A DNA stretch of 64,000 bases from Pseudomonas mandelii (lineage in GTDB: Bacteria > Pseudomonadota > Gammaproteobacteria > Pseudomonadales > Pseudomonadaceae): positions 2,826,001-2,890,000 of the forward strand of contig NZ_LT629796.1 of NCBI RefSeq assembly GCF_900106065.1. Reading direction: 5' to 3'. A program made the position numbers and the translations under genes. This document shows positions 1-10,042 of this stretch, piece after piece. Every line of letters starts with the position of its first letter. Within the stretch, counting starts at the first letter, position 1. A model generated the notes under the pieces. The model saw nothing but the letters and a program-made list of their open reading frames with translations, did not search any database and was not told where the DNA came from.

Positions 1-993
1 ACGGTGAATGTGGATTTCCGAGTCACGGGCCAGCTCGACGTTGATCACCATGTCCAGCGCATCGATGTCCAGGCCACGAGCGGCAACGTCGGTGGCGACC
101 AGTACCGAAGTACTGCGGTTGGCGAACATGGCCAGCACCTGGTCACGGTCACGCTGTTCCAGATCGCCGTGCAGGCCGACGGCGGAAATGCCTTTGGAGG
201 TCAGGTGATCGACGGTTTCCTGAACCTGCTGCTTGGTGAAGCAGAAGGCGACGCAGGACGCCGGACGGTGATGCGCGAGGACTTTGACCACCGCGTCCAT
301 GCGCTCTTCCGGGGAGATTTCGTAGAAGCGCTGCTCAATCTGCGTGTCGTCGTGGAACGCTTCGGCCTTCACGATCTGCGGGTTGCGCATGAATTTCGCC
401 GCCAATTGCTTGATGCCCGTCGGATAGGTGGCGGAGAACAGCAGGGTCTGGCGACGTTCGGGGCTCTGGGCGATGATTTCTTCGATGGAATCGTAGAAAC
501 CCATGTCGAGCATGCGGTCGGCTTCATCGAGGATCAGCGTGTTCAGGCCATGGAGAATCAGCGAACCCTTGCGCAGGTGCTGCTGAATCCGACCAGGGGT
601 GCCGACGATGATGTGCGCACCGTGCTCCAGCGAGCCGATCTGTGGGCCGAAAGCCACGCCGCCGCACAGGGTCAGGACCTTGATGTTGTCTTCGGCGCGG
701 GCCAGGCGACGGATTTCCTTGGCGACCTGGTCGGCCAACTCGCGAGTCGGGCAGATGACCAGCGCCTGGCAACCGAAGAAGCGCGGATTGATCGGGTTCA
801 GCAGGCCGACACCGAAGGCGGCGGTCTTGCCGCTACCGGTCTTGGCCTGGGCGATCAGGTCCATCCCCTTGAGGATCACCGGCAAGCTTTGCGCCTGGAT
901 CGGCGTCATCTCGGCATAACCCAAAGAGTCGAGGTTAGCCAGCATGGCGGCGGATAGCGGCAAAGTATTAAAAGCGGTGGCAATGGTGGTCAC
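1..993 (-). CDS. dbpA: ATP-dependent RNA helicase DbpA (5' part, cut by window edge)
   Basis: DEAD-box helicase that remodels 23S rRNA during large-subunit assembly (family knowledge). The 331 codons present run from a GTG start to an open reading at base 1. Visible are a Q motif (MTPIQ, about residue 29), Walker A AKTGSGKT (about 50-57), PTRELA, a DEAD box in LILDEADRM, SAT in FSATYP, and the helicase-C motif VATDVAARGLD. The reading stops at the HxHR that precedes IGRTAR, so about 130 C-terminal residues, including the RNA-binding domain that gives DbpA its hairpin-92 specificity, lie outside. The DbpA call over RhlE or SrmB rests on overall similarity to E. coli DbpA. Confidence 0.9.
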   Translation of the reverse strand, partial: MTTIATAFNTLPLSAAMLANLDSLGYAEMTPIQAQSLPVILKGMDLIAQAKTGSGKTAAFGVGLLNPINPRFFGCQALVICPTRELADQVAKEIRRLARAEDNIKVLTLCGGVAFGPQIGSLEHGAHIIVGTPGRIQQHLRKGSLILHGLNTLILDEADRMLDMGFYDSIEEIIAQSPERRQTLLFSATYPTGIKQLAAKFMRNPQIVKAEAFHDDTQIEQRFYEISPEERMDAVVKVLAHHRPASCVAFCFTKQQVQETVDHLTSKGISAVGLHGDLEQRDRDQVLAMFANRSTSVLVATDVAARGLDIDALDMVINVELARDSEIHIHR

Positions 994-1052
994 GGGACTG
1001 GCCTGCAAAACAAAATGTCGCGCAGTGTATCAGTCCCATGGCCATTCGCCCG

Positions 1053-1104
1053 TAGTTTCCAGACGAGAAGTCGCCGAGCGCAGGCACTTATCGTCTGGAA
1101 ACTA
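1053..1104. repeat. Perfect 14-bp inverted repeat between the MFS gene and dbpA
   Basis: TAGTTTCCAGACGA (1053-1066) is repeated exactly in inverted form at 1091-1104 with a 24-base loop. The right arm contains the stop codon of the MFS gene. There is no T-run, so it is not a textbook intrinsic terminator. It may end the MFS transcript or act as an operator for dbpA, which starts 60 bases further on. Confidence 0.6.
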
Positions 1105-2529
1105 AGGCTCTATGTGTTCTTCCGGGCTTCTGACGCGCCGTCCGTCTTCCTTTGAGAGCTGGGAGAAGATCGTCGCGGCCAGCATCGCCATGATTCCGAC
1201 CGTCACAAACGTCAGCTGGAACGCACCCAGCACCGTGTCCACGCCATCGTTACCGATCTCTGCGGTAAAGCCGCCGAGCAACGCGCCGGCACAGGCAACG
1301 CCAAGGCTCAGGGACAATTGCGCGACCACCGACAGCAGGCTGTTGCCGCTGCTGGCGCTGGCGTCGTCGAGGTCGATCAGGGTCACGGTGTTCATGGCGG
1401 TGAACTGCAAGGAGTTGATCGCGCCGAGAATCGCCAGCATCCCCAGCAGCAGCCAGTACGGCGTCTGCTCGCTGACCAGGCCCATGCTCGCCAGCATCAG
1501 CCCCAGCGCCAGGGTGTTGCCGGTGAGCACGATGCGATAGCCCAGGCGCTCAATCAGCGGACGCGCCACCGATTTGGCGACCATCGCCGCAGCGGCCAGC
1601 GGCAACATGCTCATCCCGGCTTGTGACGGCGAATAACCCAGCGCCACTTGCAGCAACAACGGCACGAGGAACGGCAGGGCGCCGCTGCCCAGGCGGGCGA
1701 ACAGGTTGCCGAGGATGCCCACGGCAAACGTCCGGGTCTTGAACAGCGACGGCGCGAACAGCGGATTATCGATGTGCCCGGCGCGCAGCCAATACGCCGC
1801 CAGACACGCCATGCCGCCGAACAGCAGCAACATCACCCGCAAGTGCGGCAGGTGCAGTTCACCGAGGCCTTCCATGGCGATGGTGATCAGAATCATCGCC
1901 GCGCCGAACAGCAAAAAGCCCAAGCTGTCGAAGCGCGTGCGTTCAGTGCCGCGCAGGTCGGGAATGAACTTCCACACGGCGTAGCAGCCGATGGCGCCCA
2001 CCGGCAGGTTGATCAGGAAGATCCAGTGCCAGGTCAGGTATTCGACCATCCAGCCGCCCATGGTCGGGCCGATCAACGGGCCGAGCAGGCCGGGAATGGT
2101 GATGAAGCCCATGATCCGCACCAGCTCCGAGCGCGGATAGGCGCGCAGCACCACCAGCCGCCCGACCGGCAGCATCAACGCACCGCCCAGGCCTTGTATC
2201 ACTCGTGCACCGATCAGCATGCTCAGGGTGCTCGACAAGGCGCAGAGCAATGAGCCGAGGCTGAACAGCAGGATTGCGCCGAAGAAGATTTTCTTGGTGC
2301 CGAAGCGGTCGGCGATCCAGCCCGAGGCGGGGATCAGCAGCGCGACGGTGAGCATGTAGGCAATGATCACGCCCTGCATGCGCAGCGGATCTTCGGCCAG
2401 ATCCCGGGCCATGGCGGGCAGGGCGGTGTTGAGGATGGTCCCGTCGAGGGACTGCATGAAGAAGGCGATGGCGACGACCCACGGCACCCAGCGGGCGGTG
2501 ACAGCGTCGAGAGGCGGGCGGTTGGGCAT
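1102..2529 (-). CDS. MFS multidrug transporter, DHA2 family (MdtD-like)
   Basis: 475-residue inner-membrane proton-driven exporter of the DHA2 group, the length of E. coli MdtD (about 471). The N-terminus has the DHA2 signature FFMQSLDGTILNTALPAMA (about residues 23-41). Motif A appears as GWIADRFGTKK (about 69-79), and many 20-residue hydrophobic segments follow. The ATG start has GAGG four bases upstream. The substrate cannot be read from sequence. It is monocistronic, with a REP doublet upstream and the 14-bp inverted repeat at its stop codon. Confidence 0.85.
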   Translation of the reverse strand: MPNRPPLDAVTARWVPWVVAIAFFMQSLDGTILNTALPAMARDLAEDPLRMQGVIIAYMLTVALLIPASGWIADRFGTKKIFFGAILLFSLGSLLCALSSTLSMLIGARVIQGLGGALMLPVGRLVVLRAYPRSELVRIMGFITIPGLLGPLIGPTMGGWMVEYLTWHWIFLINLPVGAIGCYAVWKFIPDLRGTERTRFDSLGFLLFGAAMILITIAMEGLGELHLPHLRVMLLLFGGMACLAAYWLRAGHIDNPLFAPSLFKTRTFAVGILGNLFARLGSGALPFLVPLLLQVALGYSPSQAGMSMLPLAAAAMVAKSVARPLIERLGYRIVLTGNTLALGLMLASMGLVSEQTPYWLLLGMLAILGAINSLQFTAMNTVTLIDLDDASASSGNSLLSVVAQLSLSLGVACAGALLGGFTAEIGNDGVDTVLGAFQLTFVTVGIMAMLAATIFSQLSKEDGRRVRSPEEHIEP

Positions 2530-2555
2530 GGGACCTCGTGTGAGTCGGAGTTAAT

Positions 2556-2665
2556 GATCGTTCCCACGCTCCGCGTGGGAATGCAGTCCGGGACGGTCCG
2601 CGTCCCTGCCGAAGCGGACGCGTAGCGTCCATTGAGGCATTCCCACGCAGAGCGTGGGCACGATC
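2556..2665. repeat. REP doublet (type GATCGTTCCCACGC)
   Basis: Outer arms GATCGTTCCCACGC and its near-complement (GAGCGTGGGCACGATC) flank inner repeats around GGACGCG. The same composite hairpin recurs at 18885-18994. It sits between the divergent ends of the MFS and PmbA-like genes. Confidence 0.8.
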
Positions 2666-2669
2666 GGTG

Positions 2670-4007
2670 TCAGAGGGTCAAGGTCAGCTTGCTGATCAGC
2701 GCCCCCGGCAACAACGCCGAGGCTGTGGCCCGCTGGCTGTAGGTGCTGGCCGACAACATAAGCTCACGCTCCTCGGTCAACGCTTCCAGTTGGGAACCAA
2801 GCAGACTGTACGCACTGTCATCAAAGCGCATGGTGCTCACCGGCGCCTGAATCTCGCCGTTCTCGACCCAGAACGTCGCGAATCGCGTCATGCCGGTCAG
2901 GCGTGCCGCCGGTTGGTCCGAGTAGTTCAGGTACCAGAGGTTGCTGATGTACAGACCGGTTCCCAGTTGCTTGAGAATCTCTGCATCGGGCAGCGTACCG
3001 GCGGCCATGTTCACAGCACTCGGCATTTCACCGCCGCTGGCGCCATTGGCGGTCAGGCCGTATTCGGCGGCACTGCGTGAACTGACCATCTGCGCGCCCG
3101 CCTTGCCTTCGACGATCAAGCCAAGATCGCTGCGCGGATAACCTTCGCCCGAGAACGCCGGGCTCAACGAACCGCTGACCTTTTCATCAACCGACACCAA
3201 CGGGCTGAACGCACTGTCGCCCGCATACAGCTTCTGCAACGGGCTGCTTTTGGTGGCAATCGACTGTGCCGAGAAACCGCCCCAGCCCAGCATGTCCATT
3301 ATTTCTCCCAGGGCTGCCGGTGCCAGATAGGCGCGGTACTGACCGGGCGCCAGGGTGCGTTGCGGTCTGCCGAGGAATGCCAACTGCTCACGCGCCTGCG
3401 CAAAGCGCTTGGCAAAACCCTCGCTGTTCCAGTCGTGCCCGGCGTAACTGGCTTTCACCGCTTGGCCGTTTTCATGGACCAGACTGAAATCAAAGTTGAA
3501 GCTGTTGGCCTGATGCCAGCCAAGCGCCCCCGAAGAACTGGCGAAACCACGACTGATCGGGCCGGCGGCGTAGAAGCCGACCAGATCCAGCCCCTCGGCG
3601 GCCTGGGTGATTTCGGCCACGACCTGCTCGGTGTCCGGCAGCGGATGCTCCTGCACGTTCTTGCTCTGCCAACTGTTGTGGTTGAGCAGCAGGTAGGGAT
3701 CCTGCGGCAGCAGCGGCAAGGTTTCGCGCAACTGTTGCAGACCTTCGGCCAGGCGCTGAAGGTCGACTTCCTGATCGCCGGCCAGCGTGATGTTGAGGTC
3801 AGCATGCCGACCCTCGTTGATCAGCTTGAAACCGACGCTCGCCTGCTGCACCTGGCCGGCCTGACGCACCTTGGCGTGGTTGAAGCGCACGAAGGCCGAG
3901 GATTCGGCGGCGTAACTTAGAGTGAACTGTTCCGGCTCGCGAATCGCATCACGCAGCCAATTGACCAAGGCCTTGAACGCATCGGCCTGACTTTTTGAAG
4001 TACTCAT
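2670..4007 (-). CDS. TldD/PmbA-family protein, PmbA(TldE)-like partner
   Basis: 445 residues, the usual length of PmbA/TldE (about 450). In the characterised TldD-TldE protease the TldE subunit carries no zinc motif, and none is visible here. The C-terminal half (SAAEYGLTANGASGGEMPSA, NLWYLNYSDQ, MTRFATFWVENGEI) matches the family. Its start codon overlaps the stop of the upstream TldD-like gene (ATGA, 4005-4009), implying translational coupling and a hetero-oligomer. This is probably an extra paralogue pair besides the housekeeping tldD and pmbA; the substrate is unknown. Confidence 0.8.
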   Translation of the reverse strand: MSTSKSQADAFKALVNWLRDAIREPEQFTLSYAAESSAFVRFNHAKVRQAGQVQQASVGFKLINEGRHADLNITLAGDQEVDLQRLAEGLQQLRETLPLLPQDPYLLLNHNSWQSKNVQEHPLPDTEQVVAEITQAAEGLDLVGFYAAGPISRGFASSSGALGWHQANSFNFDFSLVHENGQAVKASYAGHDWNSEGFAKRFAQAREQLAFLGRPQRTLAPGQYRAYLAPAALGEIMDMLGWGGFSAQSIATKSSPLQKLYAGDSAFSPLVSVDEKVSGSLSPAFSGEGYPRSDLGLIVEGKAGAQMVSSRSAAEYGLTANGASGGEMPSAVNMAAGTLPDAEILKQLGTGLYISNLWYLNYSDQPAARLTGMTRFATFWVENGEIQAPVSTMRFDDSAYSLLGSQLEALTEERELMLSASTYSQRATASALLPGALISKLTLTL

Positions 4008-5449
4008 CAGGCATCCCCCCCAAACACATCAACGTTGCTGAACACACAGGCCGGCGAGGCATGGCCGACGCGGATCACCTGGTTCGGTTCGCCCTTGCCG
4101 CAGTTCGGCGTGCCCAGGACCTTGACGGAGTTGGCATCGCCAACGGCGCTGAGGTTTTTCCAGAACTGCGCGGAAATCGCCCGGTAGTTCGGGTTCTTGA
4201 CCACGCCTTTGAGTTCGCCGTTTTCGATCAGTTGGCCCCATTCACAGCCGAACTGGAATTTGTTGCGGGCATCGTCGATGGACCAGGACCGGTTGGTGCT
4301 CATCAAGATGCCGTGCTCGATGTTGCCGATCATTTGCTCCAGCGGTTGATCGCCGGCCTCGATGTTCAGGTTGGCCATGCGATCGATCGGCGGACGGTTC
4401 CAGCTGCAGGCGCGGCTGTTGGCCACGCCATCCATGCCCGCGCGAAACTGCGACAGCGCGCCGCCCAATGGGCGCAGCAGCAAGCCTTCTTTAATCAGGA
4501 ATTGTTTGCTGGCAGCAGTGCCGTCGTCGTCATGGCCATAGCTGGCCAGCTGTTCGGGAATCTCCGGGTCGAAGGTCACGTTCAGCAGTTTCGAGCCGTA
4601 CTGCAGGCTGCCGAAGTCTTCTGCCTTGACGAAACTGGTGCCGGCGTAATTGCGCTCGTCACCGAGGATGCGGTCCAGTTCCAATGGGTGGCCAATCGAT
4701 TCGTGGATTTGCAGCATCATCTGGTCCGGCATCAGCAGCAGGTCACGCGGGCCTTTCGGGGTGTTCGGCGCCAGCAGCAATTGCAGCGCCTGATCGGCGA
4801 TTTTCGGACCGGCGCCGACCAGGCCGCAGCGGCTGATCACATCAAAACCGCCCTGTTGACCGAAGTTCTCGCGGCCCAGGGTTCGGGTCTGGCTGTCGTT
4901 GCCGTCGTAGGCCGTGACTTCCAGGCTCGGGTAGACGAACCGCTGGGCCTGGCGCAGTTCGGCACCGGCGTTGCTGAGGTAGATCTGTTCGACATGGGTG
5001 ATGCCGATGCTCACTTCCCAGTTCACCAGTCGCTCGTCCTTGGGCACGGATGCGGATTCGGCGCCGAGCAGTTGGTAGCAATCGCTCAGGGAAGGGAAGG
5101 GCTGGTCGAGGTTCGGCGAAAAGTAGTCGGCGCGGTCGCTGGAGACCACCTGTGCGCTCAGGTCGAGCAGGGCGTGGGGCTTGAGTCGGCGGGCTTGTTG
5201 CTCGGCCTTCTCCAGTGCGGCTTGCAGGCCTTGTTGCGACAGGTCGTTGGTCGCGGCGTAGGCTTCGACGCCGTTGACACGCACGGTCAGCATCGCGCCT
5301 TCGTCACGGCTCAGGCTCGGAGGTTCGGCGACATTCTTGCGCACCGACAGGTACTGGCCGGACTCGCGTACATAACGCAGCGAAAAGAATTCAGCGCCCG
5401 TGCGCAAGGCAGCGAAGCGCTGCTTGAGCTGGGGGTGGAAATCGAACAT
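4007..5449 (-). CDS. TldD-like zinc metalloprotease subunit
   Basis: 480 residues, typical of TldD. The zinc-binding HExxxH is present as HESIGH at residues 249-254, and the C-terminus has the conserved CGKGEPNQ, HASPAC and VDVFG blocks. In the family, TldD and TldE form a cylindrical protease that cleaves unfolded or modified peptides such as microcin B17 and CcdA. The start has a strong AAGGAGG seven bases upstream. It is translated ahead of the PmbA-like gene through an ATGA overlap. The next operon on this strand is betIBA, about 260 bases upstream and separated by a REP doublet. Confidence 0.85.
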   Translation of the reverse strand: MFDFHPQLKQRFAALRTGAEFFSLRYVRESGQYLSVRKNVAEPPSLSRDEGAMLTVRVNGVEAYAATNDLSQQGLQAALEKAEQQARRLKPHALLDLSAQVVSSDRADYFSPNLDQPFPSLSDCYQLLGAESASVPKDERLVNWEVSIGITHVEQIYLSNAGAELRQAQRFVYPSLEVTAYDGNDSQTRTLGRENFGQQGGFDVISRCGLVGAGPKIADQALQLLLAPNTPKGPRDLLLMPDQMMLQIHESIGHPLELDRILGDERNYAGTSFVKAEDFGSLQYGSKLLNVTFDPEIPEQLASYGHDDDGTAASKQFLIKEGLLLRPLGGALSQFRAGMDGVANSRACSWNRPPIDRMANLNIEAGDQPLEQMIGNIEHGILMSTNRSWSIDDARNKFQFGCEWGQLIENGELKGVVKNPNYRAISAQFWKNLSAVGDANSVKVLGTPNCGKGEPNQVIRVGHASPACVFSNVDVFGGDA

Positions 5450-5614
5450 TCGGGAACCTCCTTGGTCTGGAGTGGCGGTGCAGCGGTGTTGCGAAGGGGG
5501 GGGTGAAACGTTTGCGTGGCGCTAGATTAGGCCTGGGCGGGGGGTAGGATCAAGGGTGGAGCGGTGTAGGAAGGGATTACCGGTATGTGTCAGTTAGAGA
5601 TGTGTTGCTTGGTC

Positions 5615-5693
5615 GGGCCCCTTCGCGGGCAAGCCTCGCTCCTACAAGTAATTGCGTTCCCTTGTAGACGCGAGGTTTGCCCGCGAAGGGCGC
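5615..5693. repeat. REP doublet (type TGTAGGAGCGAGGCTTGCCCGCGAAG)
   Basis: CCTTCGCGGGCAAGCCTCGC with TCCTAC, then the inverted copy CTTGTAGACGCGAGG with TTTGCCCGCGAAGG. It lies between the betA stop codon and the TldD-like gene. Confidence 0.8.
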
Positions 5694-5709
5694 ACCTCGG
5701 TATTAAGTC

Positions 5710-7413
5710 TTACTGAGCGGTAAGGCTCACTTCCCGCAACGGCTTGCCACGCACCGGCGCATCGCCGGCCACGTAGTAATCGGCCTTGCTGCGCGGTAAC
5801 GGCTGGCGACCACGGATCTTGTCGGCGATTTTCTCGGCGATCATGATCGTTGGTGCGTTCAGGTTGCCGGTGGTGATGATCGGCATGATCGAGGCATCGA
5901 CCACACGCAGGGCTTGCAGACCATGCACTCGACCTTCGCCATCGACCACGGCCATCTCGTCGGTGCCCATCTTGCACGAGCAGGAAGGATGGAACGCGGT
6001 TTCGGCGTGTTCGCGGATGAACTTGTCGAGCTGCTCATCGGTTTGCACGTCGATGCCCGGGCTGATTTCGCGACCACGGAAAGCGTCCAGTGCGGGCTGT
6101 TGCATGATTTCACGGGTCAGGCGAATGCCGTCGCGGAATTCCTGCCAGTCCTGCTCGGTGGCCATGTAGTTGAACAGGATGCTCGGGTACTCGCGCGGAT
6201 CCTTGGACTTGGCCTGGATGCGACCACGACTCGGCGAACGCATGGAACCCATGTGCGCCTGGAAACCGTGCTCTTTCACACCGTTGCTGCCGTTGTAGTT
6301 AATCGCGACCGGCAGGAAGTGGTACTGGATGTTCGGCCAATCGAATTCTTCGCGGGTACGAATGAAACCGCCCGCTTCGAACTGGTTGCTGGCGCCGATG
6401 CCGGTGCCGTTGAACAGCCATTCGGCACCGATGGCCGGCTGGTTGTACCAGAGCAGCGACGGGTACAGCGAGACCGGTTGGGTGCAGGCGTATTGCAGGT
6501 ACAACTCGAGGTGATCCTGCAGGTTTTCGCCGACGCCGGGCAGGTCATGGACCACCGGGATGTCGAGCTTGTTCAGCAGTTCAGCCGGGCCGACGCCGGA
6601 GCGTTGCAGAATCTGCGGCGAAGCGATGGCGCCGGAGCACAGCAGCACTTCTTTGCGGGCACGGGCTTCAACGCGCTCTTCAGCGGCACCGATCAGGTAA
6701 CGCACGCCAACGGCACGCTTGCCTTCGAACAGGATCTTGTCGGTCAGGGCGTGGGTGACGATGGTCAGGGTCGAACGCTTCTTGGCGATGTCCAGGTAAC
6801 CGCGAGCGGTGCTGGCGCGGCGGCCGTTCGGCGTCACGGTGCGGTCCATCGGGCCGAAGCCTTCTTGCTGGTAACCGTTGAGATCTTCGGTGCGCGGGTA
6901 ACCGGCCTGTACGCCTGCTTCAACCATCGCGTGGAACAGCGGGTTGTTGCCGGCTTTCGGCGTGGTCACGCTGACCGGACCGTCGCCACCGTGGTAGTCG
7001 TTCGGGCCGATGTCGCGGGTTTCAGCCTTGCGGAAGTACGGCAGGCAGTTCAGGTAGTCCCAGTCTTCAAGACCTGGAAGCTTGGCCCAGTTGTCGTAGT
7101 CCATCGCGTTGCCGCGGATGTAGCACATGCCGTTGATCAGCGAGGAACCGCCGAGGCCCTTGCCGCGACCGCATTCCATCTTGCGACCGTCCATGTGTGG
7201 CTCTGGATCGGTTTCGTAGGCCCAGTTGTAGCGACGGCCTTGCAGCGGGAACGCCAGGGCGGCCGGCATTTGCGTGCGGAAGTCCAGACGGTAGTCCGGG
7301 CCACCTGCTTCGAGCAGCAGGACGGTGACGCCTTCGTCTTCAGTCAGACGGGTCGCCAGGGTGTTACCGGCCGAGCCGGCACCGATGATGATGTAATCGA
7401 ATTCTTGGGACAT
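5710..7413 (-). CDS. betA: Choline dehydrogenase BetA
   Basis: Membrane-associated FAD enzyme of the GMC family that oxidises choline to betaine aldehyde and passes electrons to the respiratory chain. The reading from [16 protein letters not shown] gives 567 residues with the FAD dinucleotide motif GAGSAG at 11-16. GMC signature 1 is in the [14 protein letters not shown] block, and the catalytic His region reads [11 protein letters not shown] near the C-terminus. An upstream in-frame start (nine residues more, at 7440) falls inside a REP-like repeat and is less likely. It is the last gene of betI-betB-betA. Confidence 0.95.
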   Translation of the reverse strand: MSQEFDYIIIGAGSAGNTLATRLTEDEGVTVLLLEAGGPDYRLDFRTQMPAALAFPLQGRRYNWAYETDPEPHMDGRKMECGRGKGLGGSSLINGMCYIRGNAMDYDNWAKLPGLEDWDYLNCLPYFRKAETRDIGPNDYHGGDGPVSVTTPKAGNNPLFHAMVEAGVQAGYPRTEDLNGYQQEGFGPMDRTVTPNGRRASTARGYLDIAKKRSTLTIVTHALTDKILFEGKRAVGVRYLIGAAEERVEARARKEVLLCSGAIASPQILQRSGVGPAELLNKLDIPVVHDLPGVGENLQDHLELYLQYACTQPVSLYPSLLWYNQPAIGAEWLFNGTGIGASNQFEAGGFIRTREEFDWPNIQYHFLPVAINYNGSNGVKEHGFQAHMGSMRSPSRGRIQAKSKDPREYPSILFNYMATEQDWQEFRDGIRLTREIMQQPALDAFRGREISPGIDVQTDEQLDKFIREHAETAFHPSCSCKMGTDEMAVVDGEGRVHGLQALRVVDASIMPIITTGNLNAPTIMIAEKIADKIRGRQPLPRSKADYYVAGDAPVRGKPLREVSLTAQ

Positions 7414-7430
7414 AGGCCCTCCGGGAGTTT

Positions 7431-7528
7431 CAAGCTTCAAGCTTCAAGCTGCAAGAGAGCAGCGAGCGGTGTTGAGATGGAGCGGCAAACCAAACTGCTT
7501 TTACTTGCAGCTTGAAGCTTGCCGCTTG
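7431..7528. repeat. GCTTCAAGCTGCAAG-type inverted repeat between betB and betA
   Basis: Tandem CAAGCTTCAAGCTTCAAG followed by GCTGCAAG at 7431-7455, and an inverted counterpart CTTGCAGCTTGAAGC at about 7504-7518. It sits inside the betB-betA transcription unit, so the mRNA can form a long hairpin between the two cistrons. A related element lies between dgcA and dgcB. Confidence 0.75.
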
Positions 7529-7544
7529 TCGCTGGATCAGCTAA

Positions 7545-9017
7545 TCAAAATACCGAAACGTACTCACCCAGTTCGACTTGCACGGACTTGATGCGCGTGA
7601 AGTTATTGAGAGAGCTGATCCCGTTTTCACGACCAACACCGGACTGCTTGTAGCCGCCGACCGGCATCTTCGCGTCGGACTCGCCCCAGGCGTTGATCCA
7701 GCAGATACCGGCTTCCAGTTGATGAATCACGCGGTGAGCGCGGTTCAGGTCCTTGGTGACGATGCCGGCGGCCAGGCCGAAGTCGGTGTCGTTGGCACGA
7801 CGGATCACTTCTTCTTCGGTGTCGTAGGTCAGGATCGCCATCACCGGGCCGAAGATTTCTTCGCGAACGATGGTCATCTCGTCGGTGCAGTCGGTGAACA
7901 CGGTCGGGGCCACGAACGCGCCTTTGGCGAATTCGCCTTCGGTCAGACGATTGCCGCCGCACAGCACGCGAGCACCTTCTTCCTTACCTTTGGCGATGTA
8001 ACCCAGCACGCTTTCCATGTGGGCGAAGCTGACCAGCGGGCCGAAGTTGGTGTTCTCGTCTTCCGGGTTGCCGATGCGGATGCGCGCAACGCGCTCAGCG
8101 ATCTTGGCTTCGAAAGCGGCTTTCAGGTGAGTCGGCACGAACACGCGAGTGCCGTTGGTGCAGACCTGGCCGGAGCTGTAGAAGTTGGCCATCATCGCGG
8201 TGTCGGCGGCGCGATCGAGGTCGGCGTCGTCGAAGATGATCAGCGGGGATTTGCCGCCCAGTTCCATGGTCACGTCTTTCAGCGACGAAGCGGAAGCGCT
8301 GGCCATGACCTTCTTGCCGGTGTCGGTGCCGCCGGTGAAGGAGATTTTTTCGATGCGTGGGTGCTCGGTCAACCAAGTGCCGACTTCACGGCCGCTGCCG
8401 GTCAACACGTTGAACACGCCGGCTGGCAGGCCTGCCTCGGTGTAGATCTCGGCCAGTTTCAGCGTGGTCAGGGAAGTGACTTCGCTTGGCTTGAAGATCA
8501 TCGCGTTACCGGCCGCCAGGGCTGGCGCGGATTTCCACAGGGCGATCTGGATCGGGTAGTTCCACGCGCCGATACCGGCCACGACACCCAGTGGCTCGCG
8601 ACGGGTGTAGACGAACGACGTGGTACGCAGCGGGATCTGCTCGCCTTCGATGGCGGGCACCAGGCCTGCGTAGTACTCCAGCACGTCGGCACCGGTGACG
8701 ATGTCGACATACTTGGTTTCGGAGAACGACTTGCCGGTGTCCAGGGTTTCCAGGGCGGCCAGCTCATCGTTGCGCTCGCGCAGGATGTCAACGGCACGAC
8801 GCAGGATGCGCGAACGCTCCATGGCGGTCATTGCGGCCCAGATTTTCTGGCCCTTTTCGGCGCTGACTACCGCGCGCTCAACGTCTTCCTTGGTCGCACG
8901 CTGTACGGTTGCGAGGACTTCACCGTTAGCCGGGTTGATGGCTTCGAAGGTGGCGTCGCTGCTGGCGTCGGAGTAACCGCCATCGATGTAAAGTTTTTGC
9001 AGTTCGAAACGGGCCAT
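7545..9017 (-). CDS. betB: Betaine aldehyde dehydrogenase BetB
   Basis: Cytosolic ALDH-superfamily enzyme oxidising betaine aldehyde to glycine betaine with NAD(P)+. 490 residues from [15 protein letters not shown], the size of Pseudomonas BetB. It shows the coenzyme loop [10 protein letters not shown], the catalytic glutamate in MELGGKSPL, and the catalytic cysteine in [12 protein letters not shown] longer reading from 9086 adds 23 unrelated residues and was not used. It lies between betI and betA on the same strand. Confidence 0.96.
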   Translation of the reverse strand: MARFELQKLYIDGGYSDASSDATFEAINPANGEVLATVQRATKEDVERAVVSAEKGQKIWAAMTAMERSRILRRAVDILRERNDELAALETLDTGKSFSETKYVDIVTGADVLEYYAGLVPAIEGEQIPLRTTSFVYTRREPLGVVAGIGAWNYPIQIALWKSAPALAAGNAMIFKPSEVTSLTTLKLAEIYTEAGLPAGVFNVLTGSGREVGTWLTEHPRIEKISFTGGTDTGKKVMASASASSLKDVTMELGGKSPLIIFDDADLDRAADTAMMANFYSSGQVCTNGTRVFVPTHLKAAFEAKIAERVARIRIGNPEDENTNFGPLVSFAHMESVLGYIAKGKEEGARVLCGGNRLTEGEFAKGAFVAPTVFTDCTDEMTIVREEIFGPVMAILTYDTEEEVIRRANDTDFGLAAGIVTKDLNRAHRVIHQLEAGICWINAWGESDAKMPVGGYKQSGVGRENGISSLNNFTRIKSVQVELGEYVSVF

Positions 9018-9127
9018 AGTGTCCTCGCAAGTGCATAAGTGGTTGGCGTAGGCCACTGGAGTGAAGCCATAGGGTTGTGGCAACACCGATCAGCAGCAGT
9101 TCAGGGGTTGAGCGATTTATGTGTGCT

Positions 9128-9721
9128 CTAACTCACCTGCTTGGCCAGTTGAAAGTCCATGTATTCGTAAGCGATCCGGTGCGCCTGCTCGGTGTCGAAA
9201 GCATCTCCCGACAGCGCGCCGCGCAACCACAAACCGTCAATGAGGGCTGCCAGGCCCCGGGCTGCACTGCGCGCGTCATCGAGCGGCAATACGCGGCGGA
9301 ACTGGCAGCACAGGTTGGAATACAGGCGGTGATCGTTGATCCGCTGCAACCTGTGCAAAGACGGGTGGTGCATGCTGGTGGCCCAGAAGGCCAGCCAGGT
9401 TTTCATTGCCGGGCCATTGACCTGGCTGGCGTCGAAGTTGCCTTCGATGATCACCTGGAGGTGCGCCCGCGGGCTGCTGTCCTCCAGCGCCTGACGGCGC
9501 GCGGTGACGTTCTCGCTCAGGACACTCATCAGATACTGCGCCGTGGCAGCAATCAGGCCGTTCTTGTCCTGAAAATAGTGACTGATGATGCCATTCGAGA
9601 CACCGGCCAAACGGGCGATCAGCGCAATGCTGGCGTCCCCCATTCCGACCTGATCAACCGCCTGCAATGTGGCTTCGATCAATTGCTGGCGGCGGATGGG
9701 TTGCATACCGACCTTGGGCAT
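9128..9721 (-). CDS. betI: TetR-family choline-responsive repressor BetI
   Basis: 197 residues from [14 protein letters not shown], which is preceded by AAGGAG at nine-base spacing; the ATG three codons upstream sits directly on the Shine-Dalgarno and was rejected. The TetR helix-turn-helix spans about residues 27-50 ([21 protein letters not shown]), followed by a helical ligand domain. In the family, BetI represses the bet genes and is released by choline. Divergent from betT, with a perfect palindrome between the two genes. Confidence 0.95.
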   Translation of the reverse strand: MPKVGMQPIRRQQLIEATLQAVDQVGMGDASIALIARLAGVSNGIISHYFQDKNGLIAATAQYLMSVLSENVTARRQALEDSSPRAHLQVIIEGNFDASQVNGPAMKTWLAFWATSMHHPSLHRLQRINDHRLYSNLCCQFRRVLPLDDARSAARGLAALIDGLWLRGALSGDAFDTEQAHRIAYEYMDFQLAKQVS

Positions 9722-10042
9722 CTTGCACATCTCCTTAGGCCTTCCGGCGGACGTAAAACGTCTATCGGATTGAGGGCCAGTCTATTTTGTTTTGATTGAA
9801 CGTTCAATCAACAAAGAATAAGATCTGCGACAATTCGTCGCTGCTTACAGATTTTTCCTACGTGTAAATGACGATAAACCGACATCCAAAACGGCTCGAA
9901 ACCCCTACGCACTGGCGTTCCGGGCTTCGGGCTTTTTTCGGGGTGTCTTTATATCACCCGTCGGTCGGCTGCCAACTAACCGATTGGTCGGGTACCGCGT
10001 TGCCTTGTGTTCTTCTCTCGCACTGCCTGGAGCATCTGTGCC
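9722..10042. other. betI-betT divergent control region
   Basis: 321 bases without a gene. It holds the BetI palindrome (9792-9811). The stretch from about 9840 to 9960 shows no recognisable repeat. Both promoters must lie here. Confidence 0.7.
9792..9811. promoter_or_regulatory. BetI operator palindrome
   Basis: Perfect 20-base palindrome TTGATTGAACGTTCAATCAA located 71 bases upstream of the betI start and 232 bases upstream of betT. It closely resembles the BetI operator core known from E. coli and Pseudomonas (TTGAACGTTCAA-type). The placement fits repression of both divergent transcripts. Confidence 0.85.
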
